DNA from: Pseudomonas sp. P8_241
Lineage (GTDB): Bacteria; Pseudomonadota; Gammaproteobacteria; Pseudomonadales; Pseudomonadaceae
NCBI RefSeq assembly: GCF_034008315.1
Contig: NZ_CP125377.1
Coordinates: 4,276,501-4,340,500, forward strand
Length of the DNA: 64,000 nt
Reading direction: 5' to 3'
Made by a program: the position numbers and the translations under genes. The stretch's first letter is position 1. Every line of letters begins with the position of its first letter. Under the pieces are notes generated by a model. That model searched no databases, was not told the DNA's origin, and worked only from the letters and a program-made list of their open reading frames with translations. This document shows, piece by piece, positions 57,132-64,000 of the stretch.

Positions 57132-57233
57132 CTGTAGGAGCGAGCCTGCTCGCGATGGTCGCCAACGATAATGCTGGCAACCTGACACCCCGTGGTGTAC
57201 TGGGGTTCATCGCGAGCAGGCTCGCTCCTACAA
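57132..57233. repeat. REP doublet inside the catabolic gene cluster
   Basis: Arms GTAGGAGCGAGCCTGCTCGC and GCGAGCAGGCTCGCTCCTAC separated by about 60 bases, between the permease gene and the aldehyde dehydrogenase gene. It may weaken read-through between the two halves of the cluster. Confidence 0.9.
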
Positions 57234-57243
57234 GGGGCTGGTG

Positions 57244-58755
57244 TCAGCTTGGCAGCGTGATCCACACCGCCTTGGTTTCGAGCAGGTAGTCGAGCTGCTC
57301 GGCGCCCAGGTCTTTGCCAAACCCGGACTGCTTGTAGCCACCGAACGGCATCGATGGATCAAGGGTGCCGTGGGCGTTGACGTAGACCGAGCCTGCCTTC
57401 AAGCGTGGAATCAGGCTGTGCACTTTGCCCAGGTCGTTGGAGTACAGTGCCGCCGCCAGGCCGTAGGGGGAGTCGTTGGCCAGGTCCAGCGCGTCTTCCT
57501 CGTCGTCGAACGGTGCGGTGACCAGCACCGGCCCGAAAATCTCTTCCTGGACGATGCGCATGTCATTGCGGCAGTTGGCAAAAATGGTCGGCTCGACGAA
57601 GAAGCCAGGGCCATCGACCGGTTGACCGCCGTAGACCAGTTCGGCGCCTTCGGCCTTGCCGGTTTCGATGTACTCGGTCACACGCTGCTTTTGCAGGGCC
57701 GAGACCAGCGGGCCGATGAAGCAATCAGGATCCAGGCCCGGAGCCATTTTCAGGGTGCGCGTGTAGGCGATCAGTTCGCGCAGGAATTCGTCGTAGACAC
57801 TGCTATGAATATAGGCCCGTGTACCGGCGTCGCATACCTGCCCAGAGTTGAAAAACACGCCGTTGGCGACTGCCTGGGCAGCGGCCGGGATGTCGGCGTC
57901 GGCGCAGACGATGACCGGTGATTTACCGCCGAGTTCGAGGGTCAGGCGCTTCATGTCATCCAGCGCTGCGCGACCAACCGTCTGGCCGACCGGAGTCGAG
58001 CCGGTGAAGGTCAGTTTGTCGATGCCCGGGTGAGTAGCCATGGCGGCACCGACCACGCTGCCGCGCCCGGTGACGATGTTGATCACGCCGTCGGGGATGC
58101 CCGCTTCCTGCACCAGTTCAGCAAAACGCAGGGCCGACAACGAGGTCAGTTCAGCAGGCTTGACCACTACGGTGCAACCGGTCGCCAGCGCCGCGCCGAG
58201 CTTCCAGGCCATGGTTTGCAGCGGGAAGTTCCACGGCACGATGGCGCCGACCACACCGACCGCTTCCTTGCGGGTATAGGCCAGGTAATTGCCCGGCAGC
58301 GACGGCTCGACGGTGCGCCCGTGAAGCTTGGTGGCCCAGCCGGCGAAGTAACGCAAGGTATCGACGGTGCCCTGGATGTCCACGTCCTTGGCGAAGGCAA
58401 CCGATTTCCCCATGTCGATGGATTCGATTTCCGCCAGCTCGGCAGCGTTCTGTTCGATCAGGTCAGCCAGGCGCTGCATCATGCGCTCGCGTTCGGCCGG
58501 TTTGGCCTGACGCCAGGCGCCACCGTCGAACTGCGCACGGGCAGCCTGCACAGCGCGGTCCAGGTCGTCGGTGGTGCCCATGGGAATGCGGGTGATCAGG
58601 CCTTCGGTCGAAGGTTCGATCACATCGGACGTCTGGCCGTCGCTGGCTTCGACCCAGGCACCGCCGATGAACATTTTCTGGACCTTGCTGAGGAAGGTCT
58701 GGGTGGCTTCGCTGACGCCGAATTTTTGCAGGTAACTCTTGACGATCGTATCCAT
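57244..58755 (-). CDS. NAD(P)-dependent aldehyde dehydrogenase
   Basis: A 503-residue ALDH: GAIVPWNFPLQTMAWKLGAALATGCTVVVKPAE, LTFTGSTPVGQ, catalytic glutamate in LELGGKSPVIV and catalytic cysteine near residue 308 in FFNSGQVCDAGTR; ends QSGFGKDLGAEQLDYLLETKAVWI. Most like phenylacetaldehyde/betaine-aldehyde type enzymes. Upstream of it is the ureohydrolase gene. In pathway terms it would oxidise the aldehyde made by the GMC enzyme. The exact substrate cannot be read from sequence. Confidence 0.92.
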   Translation of the reverse strand: MDTIVKSYLQKFGVSEATQTFLSKVQKMFIGGAWVEASDGQTSDVIEPSTEGLITRIPMGTTDDLDRAVQAARAQFDGGAWRQAKPAERERMMQRLADLIEQNAAELAEIESIDMGKSVAFAKDVDIQGTVDTLRYFAGWATKLHGRTVEPSLPGNYLAYTRKEAVGVVGAIVPWNFPLQTMAWKLGAALATGCTVVVKPAELTSLSALRFAELVQEAGIPDGVINIVTGRGSVVGAAMATHPGIDKLTFTGSTPVGQTVGRAALDDMKRLTLELGGKSPVIVCADADIPAAAQAVANGVFFNSGQVCDAGTRAYIHSSVYDEFLRELIAYTRTLKMAPGLDPDCFIGPLVSALQKQRVTEYIETGKAEGAELVYGGQPVDGPGFFVEPTIFANCRNDMRIVQEEIFGPVLVTAPFDDEEDALDLANDSPYGLAAALYSNDLGKVHSLIPRLKAGSVYVNAHGTLDPSMPFGGYKQSGFGKDLGAEQLDYLLETKAVWITLPS

Positions 58756-58808
58756 TTTTATTCTCTCTGCCCGGCAGTCAGAGCCTGCCGGGTCTCTGGT
58801 TTCGATGT

Positions 58809-59810
58809 TCAGGCTGGAGTCGATTCGCTCTCGGCGGCGGCCCGCACCTTGCCCCGCTCGTGGAAGATGAAACCGATGCTGTTGAGCAGCAGTTGCGCGG
58901 CGAGGATCGAGGTCATGCCGGTCGGGTCGTAGACCGGTGCCACTTCCACCAGGTCCATGCCGACGATGTTGCCTTTGCTGCGCTTGGCCAGGGCCTGGAT
59001 GATTTCCAGCACTTCGTAGTAGAGGAAACCGCCGTGGCTCGGGGTGCCGGTGCCGGGGGCGATGGACGGGTCGAAACCGTCGATGTCGATGGTGATGTAG
59101 TAGTTGATGTTCTGCGGGATCAGCGCCAGCACACCTTCGACCCCGAGACGGCGAACGTCGCGTACCGAGAGGATTTTCGAACCTGCTTCATGAGCCGCTT
59201 CGTAGTCGTCGCGGTTGGACGACGAGACGTTGCGGATGCCCATCTGGGTCATGCCGACGATGTGATTCATTTCCGAAGCGCGGCGCAGCGGGTTGCCGTG
59301 GCCGTAGCGAACACCGTGGCGTTCGTCGACGAAATCCAGGTGCGCATCGAAGTGAATGATGTGGATCGGACCGCGGCCTTCGAAGGCCTTGATCACTGGC
59401 GCGTGCACCGAGTGGTCGCCGCCGAGTACCACCGGCATCACGCCGGCATCGAGGATCTTGCGCACGGCGTATTCGGTGTTCTTGTTGCTGGTGACCATGT
59501 CGGTGTGGACGATGTCGGCATCACCGACGTCGACCATGCGCACGTCCGATGCGGTGAGGTACATCACGTCATCTTCGTGATCGTAGGCGCCAGCGTGGCC
59601 GAAGGAAAACAGCGTCGATGCTTCACGAATCCCGCGTGGTCCGAAGCGTGCACCGGAGCGCCACTGGGTACCCATGTCATTGGGTACGCCAAGCACCGCG
59701 ACGTCGGCATCCAGTGCATCCCAATCGGTGCACACCGGGGATTTGCCAAAGGTGCAATGACCCACGAATGGCAGGTTCAGACGACCGGATTCATAACCGT
59801 TGTTCGACAT
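58809..59810 (-). CDS. agmatinase-family ureohydrolase
   Basis: A 333-residue binuclear-manganese ureohydrolase. Metal ligands: GGDHS with His133, DAHLD (Asp155, His157, Asp159) and DIDGFDP with Asp242 and Asp244. Substrate could be agmatine, guanidinobutyrate or another guanidino acid; the divergent LysR gene and the neighbouring aldehyde dehydrogenase resemble guanidinobutyrase (gbuA-gbuR) settings of P. aeruginosa. It would release urea from the guanidino group. Start at 59810 with GAGAGG before it. First gene of the leftward cluster. Confidence 0.9.
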   Translation of the reverse strand: MSNNGYESGRLNLPFVGHCTFGKSPVCTDWDALDADVAVLGVPNDMGTQWRSGARFGPRGIREASTLFSFGHAGAYDHEDDVMYLTASDVRMVDVGDADIVHTDMVTSNKNTEYAVRKILDAGVMPVVLGGDHSVHAPVIKAFEGRGPIHIIHFDAHLDFVDERHGVRYGHGNPLRRASEMNHIVGMTQMGIRNVSSSNRDDYEAAHEAGSKILSVRDVRRLGVEGVLALIPQNINYYITIDIDGFDPSIAPGTGTPSHGGFLYYEVLEIIQALAKRSKGNIVGMDLVEVAPVYDPTGMTSILAAQLLLNSIGFIFHERGKVRAAAESESTPA

Positions 59811-59923
59811 TTCTAGCCTCTCCACTTCTTGTTATCGGCTTGGCGGAACTGCAAGGCGACCGCCGTTGGAAAGACTATGGGCGCAGGTTTTCGTGGAAAA
59901 AATGCTAAACATCAGATACTCAT

Positions 59924-59938
59924 ATCGGCATTACCGAT
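59924..59938. promoter_or_regulatory. LysR-type operator (T-N11-A) between ureohydrolase and regulator
   Basis: ATCGG-CATTA-CCGAT contains T-N11-A, the LysR-family motif, and is a perfect inverted repeat. It lies 25 bases from the LysR start and about 115 bases from the ureohydrolase start, typical of autoregulated divergent LysR pairs. Confidence 0.6.
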
Positions 59939-59962
59939 GCATCCACAGGCGGGAGGTTCCAG

Positions 59963-60877
59963 GTGATTCAACTGCACGATGTCGATCTGAAGTTGCTCAG
60001 GGTGTTTGCCACGATTGTCCGTTGCGGCGGGTTTTCCGCCGCACAAGCCGCGTTGAACGCCGGGCAGTCCACCATCAGCGAACAGATGACCCATCTGGAA
60101 ACCCGCCTTGGGGTCAAGCTCTGCCAGCGCGGGCGCAGCGGCTTTCGCCTGACCGAACAAGGGGTGGCGATCCATGAAGCCACCCAGCGCCTGCTGTCGG
60201 CGGTGGAAAATTTCTGCATGGACGCCGACGTGCTCAAGCAGCACATCAGCGGCAAGCTCAACCTGGGAATCATCGACACCACGATCACCGACCCCGACTC
60301 GCCGATCCCGCGCACCACCCAGCGCTTCGTTTCACGGGGCCATGACGTGCACCTGAACGTGTACGTCGGCACCCCGGCGGAACTGGAAGAACGGGTACTC
60401 GACGGCCGCTTGCACCTGGCCATCGGGCACTTCCCGATCCATGTGCCGGGGTTGTTGCAATCACCGCTGTACCAGGAAGCTTTGGGCTTGTATTGCGGAC
60501 GGCGCCACCCGTTGTATGGCAGTCAGGCTGAAGGTGAGGAGTTGCTCGAAGAAGTCGCTGCGGGGCGGATTGTCGTGCGCGGCTACATGCAGCAACACGA
60601 CCTCGAACACCTGGGCGTGAGCAAGGCGGCCGCCACCGTGGACAACATCGAGGCCACCGCGATCCTGATCATTTCCGGCGCCTACCTGGGTTTTCTGCCC
60701 GAGCACTTCGCCGCCCAGTGGGTCAAGAACGGCGAGATGCACCAGTTGGCCCCGACGAGCCTGCTCCTGAAATCGCCGTTCGATGTGATCACCCGGCGCG
60801 GCACGGCACCGCCGCCGATCCTGCAAGCGTTCCTTGAGGATCTGGCCACCAGCGCCCGTAAAACCGGCCAGCCGTGA
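59963..60877 (+). CDS. LysR-family transcriptional regulator
   Basis: A 304-residue LysR regulator with GTG start and GGAGG site. The N-terminal winged HTH is LKLLRVFATIVRCGGFSAAQAALNAGQSTISEQMTHLETRLGVKLCQRGRSGFRLTEQG, followed by the periplasmic-binding-like effector domain. Divergent from the ureohydrolase and separated by a T-N11-A operator, so it probably activates the ureohydrolase-ALDH-permease-GMC cluster in response to its substrate. Comparable to GbuR, but the identity is inferred. Confidence 0.9.
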   Translation: MIQLHDVDLKLLRVFATIVRCGGFSAAQAALNAGQSTISEQMTHLETRLGVKLCQRGRSGFRLTEQGVAIHEATQRLLSAVENFCMDADVLKQHISGKLNLGIIDTTITDPDSPIPRTTQRFVSRGHDVHLNVYVGTPAELEERVLDGRLHLAIGHFPIHVPGLLQSPLYQEALGLYCGRRHPLYGSQAEGEELLEEVAAGRIVVRGYMQQHDLEHLGVSKAAATVDNIEATAILIISGAYLGFLPEHFAAQWVKNGEMHQLAPTSLLLKSPFDVITRRGTAPPPILQAFLEDLATSARKTGQP

Positions 60878-60946
60878 TGTGACACTCGCCAAATTCAAAT
60901 TTTGCCGGGCATACTGATTTTAGTTCGCCAACCTTGCAGGCCCCCC

Positions 60947-62455
60947 ATGCGCATCCACGTCACCTTCATCGACCGCGTCGGCATCACCCAGGAAGTGCTG
61001 GCCCTGCTCGGCGGGCGCAGCTTCAACCTGGACGCCGTGGAAATGGTGCCGCCGAACGTCTACATCGATGCGCCAACCCTTGGCGCCGAGGTGCTGGAGG
61101 AGTTGCGCGAAGCACTGTTTGGTGTGCATGGCGTGCAAGCGGTGACCATGGTCGACATCCTTCCGGGGCAACGGCGCCGCCTGCAACTGGACGCGTTGCT
61201 GGCCGCCAGTTCCGACCCGGTGCTGGCGGTGGATGACCGCGGCCATGTGCTGCTGGCGAACCCGGCACTGATTGCCCTCTGCGGGCGTGAACCGGCCGGT
61301 GAGTCGTTGACCGCCCTGTTTGACGATGCCGATTTGCAACGCACTTTGATCGCTCACCATTTCCGCCTGCCGATGCACGAGGTCAGTCTCGGTGGCCAGA
61401 CTTTGCTGCTCGACGCGATGCCGATCACTGATGCCGGCGCCCTGCTCACCCTGTATCAACCCAATCGCATCGGTGAGCGACTGTCGGCGTTGCACCACGA
61501 CCATGCCGAAGGTTTCGATGCGTTGCTCGGCGAATCGCCGCCAATCCGTGCGCTCAAGGCCCGTGCGCAACGGGTGGCGGCCCTGGATGCGCCGCTGCTG
61601 ATTCAAGGCGAAACCGGCACCGGCAAGGAACTGGTGGCCCGCGCCTGCCATGCGATCAGTGCCCGCCACGACTCTCCGTTCCTGGCGCTGAACTGCGCGG
61701 CATTGCCTGAAAGCCTGGCCGAAAGCGAGCTGTTCGGCTACGCCCCTGGCGCCTTCACCGGCGCGCAACGGGGCGGCAAACTCGGTCTGCTGGAACTGGC
61801 CGATCAGGGCACGGTGTTCCTTGATGAAGTGGGGGAAATGTCGCCCTACCTGCAAGCCAAATTGCTGCGCTTCCTGAGCGATGGCTGCTTCAGGCGGGTC
61901 GGTGGCGACAAGGAGGTCCGGGTCAATGTGCGGGTGCTCAGCGCGACCCACCGCGACCTGGAAAAAATGGTCGCCGAAGGGCGGTTTCGCGAAGACCTGT
62001 TCTACCGCCTCAATGTGCTCAACCTGCAAGTGCCGCCACTGCGCGAGCGCGGTCACGACATCCTGCTGATGGCCAATCACTTCATGCAACAGGCGTGCGC
62101 GCAGATCCAGCGACCGGTGTGTCGCCTGGCGCCGAGCACCTTCAGCGCCCTGCTCGGCAACCGCTGGCCGGGCAATGTGCGACAACTGCAAAACGTGATT
62201 TTCCGCGCGGCGGCGATTTGCGAAAACCCGCTGGTGGACATCGACGACCTGGACATCGCCCGCACAGCGGTGGAGCGGCAGAACGACGGCGAAGTCGGCA
62301 GCCTGGAAGAAGCGGTTGGCGACTTTGAGAAGAACCTGCTGGAGCAGCTTTATCGCAGCTATCCGTCGAGCCGGTTATTGGCTGCACGGTTGCAGACATC
62401 CCATAGCGCAATTGCGATTCGCTTGCGCAAGTACGGCATTCCAGCCAAGCCCTGA
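60947..62455 (+). CDS. gcsR: GcsR, TyrR-like sigma-54 enhancer-binding activator
   Basis: A 502-residue activator. An ACT-like domain (residues about 1-70, [37 protein letters not shown]), a PAS-like domain (about 80-150), an AAA+ domain with Walker A GETGTGKE (near 221), the sigma-54-contact loop GAFTGA (near 268) and Walker [10 protein letters not shown], and a C-terminal Fis-like HTH ([24 protein letters not shown]). This is the TyrR-like layout of GcsR, which activates the glycine cleavage operon in P. aeruginosa. The next genes, gcvH and glyA, with a sigma-54 promoter, are the expected targets. Confidence 0.85.
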   Translation: MRIHVTFIDRVGITQEVLALLGGRSFNLDAVEMVPPNVYIDAPTLGAEVLEELREALFGVHGVQAVTMVDILPGQRRRLQLDALLAASSDPVLAVDDRGHVLLANPALIALCGREPAGESLTALFDDADLQRTLIAHHFRLPMHEVSLGGQTLLLDAMPITDAGALLTLYQPNRIGERLSALHHDHAEGFDALLGESPPIRALKARAQRVAALDAPLLIQGETGTGKELVARACHAISARHDSPFLALNCAALPESLAESELFGYAPGAFTGAQRGGKLGLLELADQGTVFLDEVGEMSPYLQAKLLRFLSDGCFRRVGGDKEVRVNVRVLSATHRDLEKMVAEGRFREDLFYRLNVLNLQVPPLRERGHDILLMANHFMQQACAQIQRPVCRLAPSTFSALLGNRWPGNVRQLQNVIFRAAAICENPLVDIDDLDIARTAVERQNDGEVGSLEEAVGDFEKNLLEQLYRSYPSSRLLAARLQTSHSAIAIRLRKYGIPAKP

Positions 62456-62478
62456 GTGATCTGCCGGATCACATTCCC

Positions 62479-62571
62479 CTGTAGGAGCGAGCCTGCTCGC
62501 GATAGCGGCCTGACAGTCAACCTACATTTCAACTGACACGCCCTCATCGCGAGCAGGCTCGCTCCTACAGG
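62479..62571. repeat. REP doublet after gcsR
   Basis: Arms GTAGGAGCGAGCCTGCTCGC and GCGAGCAGGCTCGCTCCTAC, separated by about 45 bases. Confidence 0.9.
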
Positions 62572-62595
62572 AGACTGTGTTGCTTCTGCACTTCT

Positions 62596-62613
62596 CGTAT
62601 GAAAATCGATACA
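62596..62613. promoter_or_regulatory. candidate GcsR site 1
   Basis: CGTATGA-AAAT-CGATACA: an 18-base partial inverted repeat of 7-4-7 form, the size of the GcsR site described for P. aeruginosa (TGTAACG-N4-CGTTCCG). Confidence 0.4.
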
Positions 62614-62683
62614 GCGTAGCGAAATCAAGACAATCTCCTTCCCAGCCGCCTTTACGGTGTCTGCGCTCACATCCCTGCTTGGC

Positions 62684-62701
62684 TGTATTGATTTCAATAC
62701 A
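62684..62701. promoter_or_regulatory. candidate GcsR site 2
   Basis: TGTATTG-ATTT-CAATACA: a perfect 18-base inverted repeat of 7-4-7 form, about 75 bases upstream of the sigma-54 promoter, in the range of an enhancer site. Confidence 0.5.
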
Positions 62702-62766
62702 AATGAAATGGTGCGCACTTAACGAGATAACATCAAGCCATTGATTTAAAACAACTAATCAACCTT

Positions 62767-62782
62767 GGCACCGCCCTTGCTA
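62767..62782 (+). promoter_or_regulatory. sigma-54 promoter of the gcvH operon
   Basis: TGGCAC-N5-TTGCT matches the -24/-12 consensus with the invariant GG and GC correctly spaced. The transcription start should lie near 62793, some 60 bases before gcvH. Confidence 0.85.
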
Positions 62783-62852
62783 ACTCAACCTCAGCTCCGC
62801 TCGTTGCCCTGCCACGAGCCCTGAATGCGTCCAAAAATAATAAGGAACTGAG

Positions 62853-63236
62853 ATGAGCCAATTGCGTTTTACAGTCGATCACGAATGGCTGCGGCTTGAC
62901 GCCGATGGCCTGGTCACCGTCGGCATCACCGCATTTGCCCAGCAGGCGCTGGGGGATGTGGTGTTCGTTCAGGTGCCTGAACTGGGCGCCTTCGATGCAG
63001 GCGCTGAAGTGTCGGTGCTCGAATCGGTGAAAGCCGCCAGCAGCATCGGCATGCCGCTGGACGGTGAAGTGGTCGAGATCAACACGACGCTGGAAAGCAC
63101 CCCGGAACGGGTTAACGAAGACCCCTTGGGCGAAGGCTGGTTCTTTCGCTTCAAACCCGCAGACCCTGAAGCTTTGAGCGAACTGCTGGATCAGGACGCC
63201 TACGAGCAATTGACCGCAGAACACGCCGACGCCTGA
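62853..63236 (+). CDS. gcvH: glycine cleavage system H protein
   Basis: A 127-residue H protein: RFTVDHEWLRLDADGLVTVGITAFAQQALGDVVFVQVPELG, with the lipoylated lysine Lys60 in VLESVKAASS. It carries the aminomethyl group between P and T proteins. A site AAGGA precedes the ATG. It is preceded by the sigma-54 promoter and candidate GcsR sites, and followed by glyA after 35 bases. In P. aeruginosa the order is gcvH2-gcvP2-glyA2; here gcvP does not lie between. Confidence 0.95.
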   Translation: MSQLRFTVDHEWLRLDADGLVTVGITAFAQQALGDVVFVQVPELGAFDAGAEVSVLESVKAASSIGMPLDGEVVEINTTLESTPERVNEDPLGEGWFFRFKPADPEALSELLDQDAYEQLTAEHADA

Positions 63237-63271
63237 AGCCCCCTCCCTGAATTCCGAATAAGGACCACACC

Positions 63272-64000
63272 ATGTTCAGCAAGCACGACCAGATCAAAGG
63301 CTACGACGACGAACTGCTGGCGGCGATGAACGCCGAGGATGCGCGGCAGGAACACCACATCGAACTGATTGCCTCGGAGAACTACACCAGCCAACGGGTG
63401 ATGGAAGCGCAAGGCAGCGGCCTGACCAACAAGTACGCCGAAGGGTATCCGGGCAAGCGTTACTACGGCGGCTGCGAGCACGTCGATGTGGTCGAGCAAC
63501 TGGCCATCGACCGCGCCAAACAATTGTTCGGCGCCGACTACGCCAACGTCCAGCCGCACTCTGGCAGCCAGGCCAATGCCGCGGTTTATCTGGCCCTGCT
63601 GCAAGCCGGCGACACCGTGCTAGGCATGAGCCTGGCCCATGGCGGTCACCTGACCCACGGCGCCAAGGTGAGTTTTTCCGGCAAGCTCTACAACGCGGTG
63701 CAGTACGGTATCGACACCAAGACCGGTCTGATCGATTACGACGAAGTCGAGCGCCTGGCCGTTGAGCACAAACCGAAAATGATCATCGCCGGGTTCTCGG
63801 CCTATTCGAAGACCCTGGACTTCCCGCGCTTCCGTCAGATTGCGGACAAGGTCGGCGCGTACTTTTTCGTCGACATGGCCCACGTTGCCGGGTTGGTGGC
63901 GACCGGTCTGTACCCCAATCCCCTGCCCTACGCCGACGTGGTTACCACCACCACCCACAAGACCCTGCGCGGCCCGCGTGGTGGTCTGATTCTGGCGAAG
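63272..64000 (+). CDS. glyA: serine hydroxymethyltransferase, 3' end cut by window
   Basis: The first 243 codons of Gly[24 protein letters not shown], the folate/PLP regions [40 protein letters not shown] and [22 protein letters not shown], and the PLP-binding lysine Lys230 in [14 protein letters not shown]. It converts glycine plus methylene-THF to serine, which links the glycine cleavage system to serine and one-carbon metabolism. The ribosome site AAGGA lies before the ATG. The gene continues beyond the window. Confidence 0.95.
   Translation, partial: MFSKHDQIKGYDDELLAAMNAEDARQEHHIELIASENYTSQRVMEAQGSGLTNKYAEGYPGKRYYGGCEHVDVVEQLAIDRAKQLFGADYANVQPHSGSQANAAVYLALLQAGDTVLGMSLAHGGHLTHGAKVSFSGKLYNAVQYGIDTKTGLIDYDEVERLAVEHKPKMIIAGFSAYSKTLDFPRFRQIADKVGAYFFVDMAHVAGLVATGLYPNPLPYADVVTTTTHKTLRGPRGGLILAK

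Overview
The window is chromosomal DNA from a Pseudomonas of the P. fluorescens group. I infer this from the GC-rich codon use, the Pseudomonas-type gene families (DUF2388, DUF2789, MXKDX-repeat protein, GcsR with GcvH, fused MrpA) and about 18 copies of the typical Pseudomonas REP elements (GTAGGAGC..GCTCGCGATGG and GATCGCAGCCTTCGGC types). I see no tRNA, rRNA, CRISPR array, prophage or intact insertion sequence.

Layout. 0-2.5 kb: a truncated FAD/NAD(P)-binding protein, its XRE-cupin regulator and a divergent EamA exporter. 2.7-8.8 kb: a complete, translationally coupled Mrp (Sha/Pha) cation/proton antiporter operon with a clear sigma-70 promoter. 8.8-15.7 kb: small conserved genes, a betaine-type binding protein, a DksA-like protein, a GST and a 24-residue membrane peptide missed by ordinary gene finders. 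15.9-18 kb: a two-component system behind a perfect 14-bp palindrome. 18-26 kb: SRPBCC, SDR, DinB, DUF2388, ICMT-like, HAD, receiver-only, MXKDX-repeat, molybdopterin oxidoreductase/cytochrome b and RNA methyltransferase genes. 26-27.3 kb: a decayed locus (LuxR remnant, P1 peptidase with two deletions) followed by a candidate structured RNA with a terminator. 27.3-32 kb: GNAT and a paoABC-type periplasmic aldehyde oxidase.

32-40 kb is an iron-starvation module (Fur box, ECF sigma, FecR, TonB receptor) divergent from a 1137-residue multicopper oxidase. 40.1-42.2 kb holds an unusual fusion of a papain-like cysteine peptidase with a serine alpha/beta hydrolase. 42-50.5 kb: YceI, phosphoribosyltransferase, MATE, a structured leader with a small orphan gene, a RES/Xre toxin-antitoxin pair, an exported 13-residue-repeat protein, periplasmic chorismate mutase, a membrane protein/HTH pair behind twin 18-bp operators, an SGNH hydrolase and an NTF2-like protein. 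50.6-52.6 kb mixes gene remnants (agmatine deiminase, DUF1801) with a Ppx/GppA phosphatase whose upstream region carries two divergent Pho boxes and an orphan terminator.

53.7-60.9 kb looks like one catabolic unit: GMC oxidoreductase, NCS1 permease, aldehyde dehydrogenase, agmatinase-family ureohydrolase and a divergent LysR regulator, suggesting oxidation of a guanidino alcohol or aldehyde and release of urea. The window ends with gcsR and its sigma-54 dependent target operon (gcvH, glyA), the glycine/one-carbon module, with glyA cut by the window edge.
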